From Candidatus Latescibacterota bacterium (lineage in GTDB: Bacteria > Latescibacterota > 4484-107), in contig JAUWMS010000078.1 in NCBI GenBank assembly GCA_030613045.1, positions 1 through 8,385 on the forward strand: 8,385 bases of DNA. Reading direction: 5' to 3'. The position numbers and the translations under genes are program-made. The notes below the pieces were generated by a model. It was given only the letters and a program-made list of their open reading frames with translations. It had not been told where the DNA came from and did no database searches. This document shows positions 1 to 5,852 of this stretch, piece after piece (the stretch's first letter is position 1; every line of letters begins with the position of its first letter).

Positions 1-1053
1 GGCTTCCTCCAGCCCAAAGCGATGCGTGATCAAGGTTCCGAAGCGTTCGGGATCGGAGAGGATCAGATCCATCGCCTGCTTGGTATGCCTCGTATGACTT
101 ACCCACACGCCCTGAAAATGCAGACTCTTCAACGCAATATCCTGATACAGATCCAACTCGAGCATGCCCACCGGCGTAGCGACGCCCACAGATAGATAGG
201 CCCCTCCCCGGCGCGTCAGCGCCATCCCCTCTCGAGTCACCGCCGGATGTCCCACCGCGTCGATCACCAGATCCGCGCCGCGCCCATCCGTGCGATCCAG
301 AACAACCTGCCTGCGTTCCTCTATGTTCAGGTTTTTTAGATTCAGCAGCGTCGTGGCGCCCATCGTCCGGCACATCTCCAAACGCTCTTGATCCAGAAGC
401 CGGTCCGGTGCGCCCCCGATGACCACGATCTCCTTCGCCCCTCTTTCGCGCGCGAAAGCGACCGCGAAAATCCCCAACGGTCCCGGGCCCTGAACGACCA
501 CAACGTCTCCTGCCTGGGGAGGACACAGCTCGATTCCGTGCGCCATCGTAGCCCCGGAGCAGGAAGCCGGCACCAGTATGGCCGGATCCACCTCTTTCGG
601 AATCGTGAAAATATCCGTTCCGGCGTCCAATACAATATACTCACTATAACAGCCGTTCAGAACCGTCGGATCGTGGATAGCGCGATGGATGCCGTACACC
701 CAGCGTGCGGGACACAGGCCCGGCTGACCGGCCCGCGTGCACCAATAGCATTTCCCGCAGACCACGCCCCGGTTCCACAGAATCGCCTGACCGGGCTTGA
801 GCGGTTCTCCTTCGACCGCCCGTTTCTCGCCCTCCACCTCCACGACTTCGCCGACGCCCTCGTGTCCCAGGATCATCGGTCGCGGAGTTCGGGGATCCTT
901 GCCCGTCCACATGTGCACATCCGAACCGCAAATTCCGGCCGCGGTGATGCGCACCAAAACCTGGCCCGTTTCCAACTTCGGAATATCCAACTCCCGGGCT
1001 ATCAGCGGCTCGTTGAACGCCTCCAATACCATGGCCCGCGCTTTTTTCGGCAT
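1..1053 (-). CDS. Zinc-dependent medium-chain alcohol dehydrogenase (3' end off window)
   Basis: This gene reads open from the ATG at 1053 to the window edge, giving 351 residues, so only a short C-terminal piece is missing for a family of about 340-380 residues. It belongs to the MDR superfamily of NAD(P)-dependent oxidoreductases. Visible catalytic-zinc ligands are C42 (ICGSDVH), H64-E65 (LGHEGVGEVVE) and probably C165. Structural-zinc cysteines are C99, C102, C105 and C114, with a CxxCxxC core and one residue more than usual before the last Cys. The Rossmann loop is GPGPLG at about 189-194. The start is supported by an AGGGAGA Shine-Dalgarno six nucleotides upstream. The substrate cannot be told from sequence: threonine, sorbitol and phosphonate-associated dehydrogenases all share this layout. 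A 282-nt repeat-rich spacer separates it from the upstream nucleotidyltransferase gene, so co-transcription is uncertain. Family assignment is firm and specificity is open. Confidence 0.93.
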   Translation of the reverse strand, partial: MPKKARAMVLEAFNEPLIARELDIPKLETGQVLVRITAAGICGSDVHMWTGKDPRTPRPMILGHEGVGEVVEVEGEKRAVEGEPLKPGQAILWNRGVVCGKCYWCTRAGQPGLCPARWVYGIHRAIHDPTVLNGCYSEYIVLDAGTDIFTIPKEVDPAILVPASCSGATMAHGIELCPPQAGDVVVVQGPGPLGIFAVAFARERGAKEIVVIGGAPDRLLDQERLEMCRTMGATTLLNLKNLNIEERRQVVLDRTDGRGADLVIDAVGHPAVTREGMALTRRGGAYLSVGVATPVGMLELDLYQDIALKSLHFQGVWVSHTRHTKQAMDLILSDPERFGTLITHRFGLEEA

Positions 1054-1335
1054 GCGTTTTCTCCCTGTAAAGACGGTACCGCAAAGACGCAAAGAACGCA
1101 GAGAGGAGAAAGTGAGATAGTGGGAAAGTGAGAAACAGAAAAAAAACCTTTCACACTTTTCCACTCGTACGTTGTCACGGTGAGTTTCTACGCGAACCCT
1201 GCGTCTCCGAAGTGCTGATTTTTCCAAACATCTGCCTGATAATAATAAGGTTATCACGAGAAAACAACAATGAGCAATGAGCACTAACCAACCACCCCAA
1301 TTTGGGAAGGGCGGAAGGGTATTGCTCATTGCTCA
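1054..1335. other. Repeat-rich spacer between dehydrogenase and nucleotidyltransferase genes
   Basis: I see no gene here. Several short simple or interspersed repeats are packed together. The block at 1078-1106 carries the iterated motif GCAAAGACGCAAAGAACGC. An imperfect inverted repeat follows at 1119-1135 and 1149-1165 (two mismatches in 17), built from an AAAGTGAGAAA-like motif and its complement. A run of eight A lies in its loop. Next comes the TGAGCAAT family described separately. No convincing promoter for the dehydrogenase was found; only its Shine-Dalgarno (1060-1066) is clear. Similar motifs are familiar as non-coding interspersed repeats in many bacterial genomes, but I cannot count copies elsewhere. 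Confidence 0.6.
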
Positions 1336-1337
1336 TT
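1269..1337. repeat. Inverted TGAGCAATGAGCA repeat, possible transcription terminator
   Basis: The arms at 1269-1283 and 1323-1337 are a perfect 15-bp inverted repeat made of two tandem copies of TGAGCA/AATGAGCA. The 39-nt loop contains a smaller CCCAA/TTGGG hairpin near 1297-1307. The same motif continues at 1341-1352, inside the end of the nucleotidyltransferase gene. On the minus strand the outer stem directly follows that gene's stop codon and is trailed by a T-rich stretch, so it could act as a weak terminator. The loop is long for a classical terminator, so I annotate it mainly as a repeat. Confidence 0.6.
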
Positions 1338-2037
1338 ATCCATTGCTCATTATTATTGCCCATTCCTCCTGAGCTTTTCGATAATTTTCCAACGTCCCGA
1401 TGTCGAGGAGATACTCCCGGATCCGAAATCCGTACATCCGCCCGATCAGACGCGGCAGCACATCGTGGCCCAGATCCAGCGGCGTCCGGTCGGATAGAAA
1501 ATCGAACAAGCCGGGTTGCGCCACAAAGATCCCCGCATTGGCCAGGTTGCTTTTCGGATGCGCCGGCTTTTCCACAAAATGCACGATGCGTGCTTCGGAG
1601 TCCAACGCCACGATCCCGCACTGACGCGGCGCCGAGGTCTCGAACAGCCCCATCGTCACGATCCCGGGATGAGATTGATGAAACGCCGCCAGCGCGTTCA
1701 GATTCGCATGGGTCAGATTGTCCGCGTACAGAATGAAAAATGCGTCCTCTCCCTTCACAAAGTCCCGATTCGCACGGAGTGTCCCCGCGCTCCCGAGAAG
1801 CTCCGGCTCGTATGTGACGGAGACCCGAACGCCCTCCACCGATCGAACATACGCCCTCACCTGATCCGCGAGGTGGTGCGTATTGATCAACACCTCCTCG
1901 ATTCCGTGGCGGCGAAACAGATCGAACCAATGCGCCAGCAAAGGCCGGCCACAAATCGGCACCAGGCACTTGGGCGTGGTCTCGGTCAGGGGCCGCAGTC
2001 GAGTCCCTTCGCCTGCTGCGAGAAGAAAAGCTTTCAT
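1336..2037 (-). CDS. Sugar-1-phosphate nucleotidyltransferase (NTP_transferase family)
   Basis: This 233-residue protein should transfer a nucleotidyl group from an NTP to a sugar 1-phosphate, activating a precursor for surface polysaccharide, in the cytoplasm. The N-terminal signature LAAGEGTRLRPLTETTPK (6-23) is the NTP-binding loop with catalytic Arg and Lys. The substrate loop is LGSAGTL (81-87). D106 (YADN) and D212 (LDIGTLENY) are the expected metal-binding aspartates, and EKP (156-158) and NAGIF (167-171) are family motifs. There is no C-terminal left-handed beta-helix, so it is not a GlmU-type bifunctional enzyme. It most resembles mannose- or heptose-1-phosphate guanylyltransferases of the HddC/RmlA-like group, but the sugar is not determined. 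An AGGA Shine-Dalgarno (2047-2050) lies nine nucleotides before the ATG and overlaps the edge of the 9-bp-unit repeat. The last codons, about AIIMSNG plus the stop, lie in the TGAGCAAT repeat, so the C-terminus appears altered by it. Confidence 0.9.
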   Translation of the reverse strand: MKAFLLAAGEGTRLRPLTETTPKCLVPICGRPLLAHWFDLFRRHGIEEVLINTHHLADQVRAYVRSVEGVRVSVTYEPELLGSAGTLRANRDFVKGEDAFFILYADNLTHANLNALAAFHQSHPGIVTMGLFETSAPRQCGIVALDSEARIVHFVEKPAHPKSNLANAGIFVAQPGLFDFLSDRTPLDLGHDVLPRLIGRMYGFRIREYLLDIGTLENYRKAQEEWAIIMSNG

Positions 2038-2047
2038 GCGGTCATTT

Positions 2048-2076
2048 CCTGAATTTCAAAGATTTCAAAGATTGCC
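2048..2076 (+). repeat. Left inverted arm of the four-helix-bundle unit (9-bp units)
   Basis: This 29-nt arm holds two copies of the 9-bp unit ATTTCAAAG, framed by CCTGA on the outside and ATTGCC on the inside. It is the reverse complement, one 9-bp unit shorter and with two substitutions near the ends, of the arm at 2526-2563. Its outer edge supplies the Shine-Dalgarno of the downstream sugar nucleotidyltransferase. A direct-orientation copy lies at 4019-4041. Confidence 0.75.
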
Positions 2077-2113
2077 AAAAGCGGATCGCTGAACTTTCGA
2101 GTGGAACTGAACG

Positions 2114-2494
2114 CTAAGACGATTTTCCGGAGGTGTTGTAGGATGAGGTGAAGATCGCGAGAAGTTCCTGGCATTCTTCGTAAGCGCACTTGACCTGCGT
2201 CCAGGGAAACAGTTCAGCTTCGACGAGGACCTCGCCCAATACGCGGTTTCACTGGCTTCTTTCATGCAGATCCCGATTTTGTTCCTGAAATCCGCTTTCG
2301 AGACCGACCGATTGGCTTCCCGATAATTTGCGCCAACGGCCGTTCCCTGCTTTTACCATTTGATACTTGACGACTTTCCCGGCTTTCGTGTTCGGCAATT
2401 CACCAGCGAGCTTAATCATCTGCACAGCAAACTGCCGAGTTCGCTTCTCAAGCGCCTTGCCCTTCTCTTTTGCGGTCATCTCACCATCTGTCAT
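2114..2494 (-). pseudogene. Four-helix-bundle protein (23S rRNA intervening-sequence protein family), frame-disrupted
   Basis: Read with two frame corrections, this gives a 126-residue four-helix-bundle protein of the S23/IVP family (usual length about 115-125). The first frame runs from the ATG at 2494 and includes the typical KRTRQFAVQMIKLAGELP and KAGKVVKYQMVKAG. A single-base gain at the GGG of 2345-2347 moves the family core GTAVGANYREANRS and KIGICMKEASETAYW into the next frame. A single-base loss near 2230-2232 returns to the first frame for VEAELFPWTQVKCAYEECQ, ending at TAG 2116-2114. Uncorrected, translation would stop at TGA 2251-2249. An AGAGG Shine-Dalgarno (2503-2507) precedes the ATG by eight nucleotides. 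Members are found inside 23S rRNA insertions and as stand-alone genes; their role is not well defined. Both lesions change G-run length, so sequencing error is possible and the native gene may be intact. Confidence 0.85.
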
Positions 2495-2525
2495 CCTATT
2501 AACCTCTAATAGTGCACCGGGCTCA

Positions 2526-2563
2526 GGCACTCTTTGAAATCTTTGAAATCTTTGAAATTTAGG
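2526..2563 (+). repeat. Right inverted arm of the four-helix-bundle unit (9-bp units)
   Basis: This 38-nt arm contains three tandem copies of the 9-bp unit CTTTGAAAT between GGCACT on the inner side and TTAGG on the outer side. It pairs in inverted orientation with 2048-2076, which has two units. It lies about 20 nt after the MNT stop codon and about 30 nt before the four-helix-bundle start codon. I could not see a target-site duplication outside the arms. Confidence 0.75.
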
Positions 2564-2582
2564 CAATGTTTTCTTTGTCCCT

Positions 2583-2933
2583 CTAAGCCAGCCGAAATCC
2601 TCGGCGAGCTGCGGCAACAATCCCCCCTTGAGCGTTTTCCCACTCATCCTCGGTGCTCACAAAAAGGTCCACCGGAACGGAAAGATCGAGAAAAACGTCC
2701 ATGAAAAAGGCCCCGCGCTGATGCATGGGTCTATCCGAGGAACCGACCATTACAAGAATATCGGCATCGCTGCGAGGCGTCGGAATGCCTTCGGCAAAGG
2801 AACCGAAGCAATAGACCGCCCGCACCTCAGCATGCTCCTCCCGCAACTTCTTCGCGGCACGGCGAAGCTGTTCGACGACCGCCTCCCGGTCCACGAACCT
2901 ACTGGTGGCAAAAATCGTAAATGGCGACCGCAT
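2583..2933 (-). CDS. Minimal nucleotidyltransferase (MNT), partner of HEPN protein
   Basis: This 116-residue protein is a DNA polymerase beta-like minimal nucleotidyltransferase. The family signature GSx10DxD is exact: GS at 44-45, then D56 and D58 (PRSDADI). The probable third metal ligand is D89 in VPVDLFV. In characterised HEPN/MNT pairs the MNT protein acts as antitoxin, in some cases by adenylylating the HEPN toxin. Here it follows the HEPN gene directly. With the ATG at 2933 the two genes overlap by 35 nt, and an AAGG lies nine nucleotides upstream. The first dozen residues show no family match, so a GTG at 2894, just after the HEPN stop, is an alternative start. It is cytoplasmic. The four-helix-bundle unit begins about 20 nt downstream. 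Confidence 0.9.
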   Translation of the reverse strand: MRSPFTIFATSRFVDREAVVEQLRRAAKKLREEHAEVRAVYCFGSFAEGIPTPRSDADILVMVGSSDRPMHQRGAFFMDVFLDLSVPVDLFVSTEDEWENAQGGIVAAARRGFRLA

Positions 2934-3279
2934 CTTCTATGGCCTTTCTCCCTTCATCCTCTGTGTAGTACTCTCCCGGCGCCCCTGCATCAAACCCGTT
3001 TGGGTAACGAGTGGGGATGTAGTGTTTATCTAAGCGTTTGGATGCCGCGAATAGCTCATCCGGAACACGCACTTTTTGTCTGAGATCCATCAGCAATCGG
3101 GTGATCGAGTGTCCCCAGCCTTCGCCTCCGAGAGCGAGAAAAAGCGCCTTCACGGCCTTTTCCGCCGATTGTTGGGCGGCAAAACATGCCCACTCGAAAT
3201 CCTCATCTTTGAGCGCATTTCGTGCGTGCCGGAGATCATACCCGGCCTGTTTCAACCAATCCGGTGCACGATTGGACAT
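2899..3279 (-). CDS. HEPN domain protein, likely HEPN/MNT toxin-antitoxin partner
   Basis: This HEPN-domain protein has 126 residues from the chosen ATG. Family hallmarks are the W-x-x-QA-x-x-DL start, the helix FAAQQSAEKAVKAL, a GHSITRLL segment and the block LDKHYIPTRYPNG near the C-terminus (COG2250/PF05168 type). HEPN proteins paired with MNT genes are often RNase toxins. The usual RX4-6H catalytic motif is not evident here: the nearest match is K-x4-H (KRLDKH), and an RX4HXY modification site is also missing. Activity is therefore uncertain. An ATG at 3285 would add two residues, but an AAGGGGG abuts it directly; the same element sits six nucleotides before 3279, so I chose that start. 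The gene begins 14 nt after the YjbH-like stop, which implies co-transcription with the polysaccharide export genes. Confidence 0.88.
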   Translation of the reverse strand: MSNRAPDWLKQAGYDLRHARNALKDEDFEWACFAAQQSAEKAVKALFLALGGEGWGHSITRLLMDLRQKVRVPDELFAASKRLDKHYIPTRYPNGFDAGAPGEYYTEDEGRKAIEDAVAIYDFCHQ

Positions 3280-3293
3280 ATCCATCCCCCTTT

Positions 3294-4043
3294 CTACTTG
3301 AGGTTAAAACCCGCATGGATGCCCGCTGCGAGATGCTTGCCTCCCAAGAGCGCAATCTGAAGTTGGATTCCGGACAGCAGTTGAACACGCGCCCCGAAGT
3401 TTAGCTTTGTCGTATCGTATTCTAAGTTTACATCCACCGTCCGGGTGATGGGAATCCCGATCCCTCCAAACGTGCCGATCATTCGGTGTGTTGTCGGAAT
3501 AGTCTTCCCGCCGTCCACGACGCCGTATCGTCCTCCCATCCAGTCCACGCCCCGGCCGAGGTGAACTCCCACGCGCGCGCGATGAATGGAGATGTGCTTG
3601 CTGAAAACGAGGTAGAGCGTGTTAAAGAGCGCAAAGCCATACACATCCCGCGCGCCAATCGCCACGGCGGGAAGCCTTCTCGATTCTTCCAGAACTTTCC
3701 ACTGAAAGCTGAGCATCCCATCCCGGTAAGGCGGAGGGTCTGCCCCGGCCCGGCTCAGCTTGGGGATGGTCGTCAAGCGCGCACTCAGCTCCAGAGACGG
3801 AAGATACCCGACACTCACCCAGAGCGGGATCATATCATACGTCTCCGGTTTGTCGAGATGTTGGTAGCTTTGGCGGAGGTAGCTTATCCCGATGTTGATG
3901 TCGCCGTCATCGAGGACGTTCGCCGTTGGGATGGTAATCAACCCACTGGTCCCGGAAAGAGCGATGTCCGCGCATACTCCGGCGGGGAGCAAAACACATA
4001 TTGCCAAGATTACTAAGATTTCAAAAATTTCAAAGATTGCCAT
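3294..4043 (-). CDS. Short YjbH-like outer-membrane exopolysaccharide protein
   Basis: This 249-residue secreted protein resembles the YjbH family, outer-membrane beta-barrel proteins linked to exopolysaccharide production. The mature start ALSGTSGLITIPTANVLDDG matches the family opening (SGLI-x-PTA-x-x-x-x-DG), and LPAVAIGARDVYG and YLVFSKHI match the next blocks. The end is barrel-like with alternating hydrophobics and a final FNLK. E. coli YjbH is near 700 residues, so this is a compact version. The predicted signal peptide is residues 1-25, cut after VCA, but its core is a decayed Ile-Phe-Glu repeat and it lacks a basic n-region. A TGA lies in frame upstream with no other start codon in between, so ATG 4043 is the only ordinary choice; its Shine-Dalgarno is weak. 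It follows the wzi-like gene by 129 nt and leads directly into HEPN. Confidence 0.8.
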   Translation of the reverse strand: MAIFEIFEILVILAICVLLPAGVCADIALSGTSGLITIPTANVLDDGDINIGISYLRQSYQHLDKPETYDMIPLWVSVGYLPSLELSARLTTIPKLSRAGADPPPYRDGMLSFQWKVLEESRRLPAVAIGARDVYGFALFNTLYLVFSKHISIHRARVGVHLGRGVDWMGGRYGVVDGGKTIPTTHRMIGTFGGIGIPITRTVDVNLEYDTTKLNFGARVQLLSGIQLQIALLGGKHLAAGIHAGFNLK

Positions 4044-4078
4044 TCGCTTGCTCGACTTTCTGGGGGTGTCGTAGGATG
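4019..4078 (+). repeat. Second copy of four-helix-bundle 3' end plus 9-bp-unit array
   Basis: Positions 4053-4078 match 2120-2145, the 3' end of the four-helix-bundle gene, at 22 of 26 bases, and all four differences are transitions. In the minus-strand frame the tail PSYDTPRKSS corresponds to SSYNTSGKSS. Positions 4019-4041 match the left arm array (TTTCAAARATTTCAAAGATTGCC) in the same orientation. The order of the two parts is the same at both sites, though the gap between them is 11 nt here and 43 nt there. This looks like the remnant of another unit, truncated on its far side where the GTTCCCACGC repeat begins. Confidence 0.6.
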
Positions 4079-4088
4079 GTGCTCACCT

Positions 4089-4133
4089 CGTTCCCACGCT
4101 CTGCGTGGAAACGCAGATTTGACGCTCTGCGTC
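4089..4133. repeat. Paired GTTCCCACGC / GACGC palindromic repeats
   Basis: Two hairpins with the same TCT/AGA loop lie side by side. The first pairs 4089-4099 with 4103-4113 (11 bp, one G-U wobble on the minus strand). The second pairs 4121-4125 with 4129-4133 (GACGC/GCGTC) and can extend imperfectly. The sequence resembles a widely dispersed bacterial repeat (GTTCCCACGCTCTGCGTGG). It fills most of the spacer between the wzi-like and yjbH-like genes and would form structure in a shared transcript. Confidence 0.65.
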
Positions 4134-4172
4134 GCAAACGAACGCGCAAGGGGGATCGAGCAGAATAGGACT

Positions 4173-5852
4173 TCACCGCTCTCCGCCAATCGGCCACGTT
4201 TTGCGAAGATTCCACCACACGCCCAACGTGCACGACCACGAATACGCCCGCTTCCCGCGGATGTGATCCGCGTTCCGCGTCCAGCCCCATTCCGCATCGA
4301 ACATCCCTCTGAGCGCACGGGTGGGATGAAAGGAAAGATTCACCCCGGCCGTCCACGTTTTCGCCACCATGCCCGTGGGGAACGGCTCGGAATAGCCTTC
4401 TTCCACAGAAACTACGCTATCCCATGGCGTATCAAAAACTTTCTCCACTGCGCCTTCGCCTTTTCTCAGATACCCGGCCTTCAGTGCCGCCCCGAAGCCG
4501 GAAGGAAACGTGTGCCGGATCGTCCCCTCCCATCGGTCGAAGTCATTTCCCAGTGCGTATCCCATGCACTTCCCCCGGTACAGAAATTTTTCCCACGGGG
4601 CCACTGTATTATACGTCCGGTTGGTGATCCGCACGTATTCGATCCCGAGGGTGGTAGGCGTCCATCCTCCTATATCGGCCAGTTCCGCGCCGAGGATCAG
4701 CCCGATCTCGTTGGGTTCCAGATCGCCCGGCGTTTTCCGATCTACCTGGTAGTCATCGATGAGCAACTCTCCGTAAATTTCCACGTTGCGAACAGGGAGG
4801 ATCCGAACGTCCACGTTCGCGAAAATATTTCCGTCGCCCTCGTTCTCCACCAACTCGAAATAGTTCGTGAGGGGATTGAAATAGGACAGGCCGAACGTCC
4901 GCTCCGAATCCGCGAACAAGATGGCTTCGGACAGCCCGATGTGCAGCCTCCCGTCCCATAAGTTGAAATCCAATCTTTGCGCGGTTAGAAATCGGTTGAC
5001 CAGGCGCGTCCAGGGCGTTTCGGTACGCTCCTTGGCATTGAGTTTATAATCGTCCAGAATGCTGAAAAAGTAAGTGAATCGTGCCCACCGGAGACGATAC
5101 GAAAACGAGAAAAAGTCCAACGGCTTATGGTCGTCGGACAAAAGCAGCGCGCCCGTTCTTCCCGGCCCCCACCGAAGAAAATCTCTGCCGAAGGTCGCCT
5201 GAAAGTTGTCAAATTGAACGCGGAGATAGGCCTGCTCCATATACGCGGTGAGACCTCGCCAGACTTTCCCGCGATAGGCTGGATCTTCCTTCAAGTAGCG
5301 ATCCAATTTTGCCACGTCCACCGCCGCAACATGATTTGTAAAATAGCCTCCCTCGAGCCGATAGATCCCATAGGCCTTCAAATCGTCATCCCGACGAGCA
5401 ACCCCGTCCTGAGCGAGCGTGGTCCCCATCTGAAGTTGAGAGGCTCTCTCTTCGTTTGCCGAAAGCTGCCGGATCTTATCCCCGAACTCGGCAACCAGGC
5501 GATCCAGAAACACCGCGCAAGCAGGCGTCTCCCTCCCCTGCTCTTTGAGACGGTGCAATTGTTCAGCCACCTCGCCGCGCGTGAACGGCCGGTTGGAGGC
5601 AAAGAGATCGCCGAAATGTCCCCGCAACCTGAGTTCATCAATATACGAATACGCCCAATGGTGCGTCGGAAGGGTCTCTTGAAGCCCGGCAAGCACCGGT
5701 GAGGCGTCCGACAAGAGCCAGATCCCAAGTCCCAACATCAGAAAAAGGCCGGTTGCGGTAAGGGGGGAAGACTTCAGGCGGCTGCTCTTCGACGGCCTTT
5801 CCTTCTTCCACTTCGGACGTTCGACGTTTTCAGCACGCACGGCTTCCTCCAT
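4173..5852 (-). CDS. Wzi-like capsule assembly outer-membrane protein with SLH-like N-terminus
   Basis: This 559-residue secreted protein resembles the Wzi capsule-assembly family, outer-membrane barrels that help anchor capsule polysaccharide. A basic stretch is followed by a hydrophobic segment (about 31-48) and a likely cleavage site after SPVLA (55). Residues about 63-103 resemble an S-layer-homology motif (HWAYSYIDELRLRGHFGDL, then PFTRGE). The Wzi core includes FGRDFLRWGPGRTGALLLSD (221-240), followed by many alternating aromatic barrel strands and a final strand at about 539-549 (LGVWWNL). The reading frame extends upstream to a TTG at 5984 and an ATG at 5918, but these put the signal sequence over 50 residues in. 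The ATG at 5852 is the best fit although its ribosome site is poor, and the n-region is still long. The gene heads a unit with the yjbH-like gene and has its own promoter at 6131-6159. Confidence 0.82.
   Translation of the reverse strand: MEEAVRAENVERPKWKKERPSKSSRLKSSPLTATGLFLMLGLGIWLLSDASPVLAGLQETLPTHHWAYSYIDELRLRGHFGDLFASNRPFTRGEVAEQLHRLKEQGRETPACAVFLDRLVAEFGDKIRQLSANEERASQLQMGTTLAQDGVARRDDDLKAYGIYRLEGGYFTNHVAAVDVAKLDRYLKEDPAYRGKVWRGLTAYMEQAYLRVQFDNFQATFGRDFLRWGPGRTGALLLSDDHKPLDFFSFSYRLRWARFTYFFSILDDYKLNAKERTETPWTRLVNRFLTAQRLDFNLWDGRLHIGLSEAILFADSERTFGLSYFNPLTNYFELVENEGDGNIFANVDVRILPVRNVEIYGELLIDDYQVDRKTPGDLEPNEIGLILGAELADIGGWTPTTLGIEYVRITNRTYNTVAPWEKFLYRGKCMGYALGNDFDRWEGTIRHTFPSGFGAALKAGYLRKGEGAVEKVFDTPWDSVVSVEEGYSEPFPTGMVAKTWTAGVNLSFHPTRALRGMFDAEWGWTRNADHIRGKRAYSWSCTLGVWWNLRKTWPIGGER

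Noticed and set aside
388..1131. 247-residue plus-strand open frame
   Set aside because: It lies opposite the dehydrogenase gene, which has full zinc and Rossmann motifs. The plus-strand product is Arg/His-rich without recognisable motifs and runs on into the repeat spacer.
1119..1165. Intrinsic terminator at the imperfect AAAGTG inverted repeat
   Set aside because: The T run lies in the loop on the minus strand rather than after the stem, so the geometry is wrong for a terminator.
1175..1969. 264-residue minus-strand open frame
   Set aside because: It overlaps the sugar nucleotidyltransferase in another frame, shows no family motif and ends in repeat-derived sequence.
2048..2563. CRISPR array or integron-like cassette for the 9-bp arrays
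   Set aside because: There are no regular spacers, cas genes, attC-like folding or integrase in view. The units are contiguous 9-mers flanking a single gene.
2036..2575. Target-site duplication flanking the four-helix-bundle unit
   Set aside because: Bases directly outside the two arms (GGTCATT and CAATGTT sides) do not form a matching direct repeat.
4119..4961. 280-residue plus-strand open frame
   Set aside because: It is antisense to the Wzi-like gene, which has the family motifs and a signal peptide; the plus-strand product has neither.
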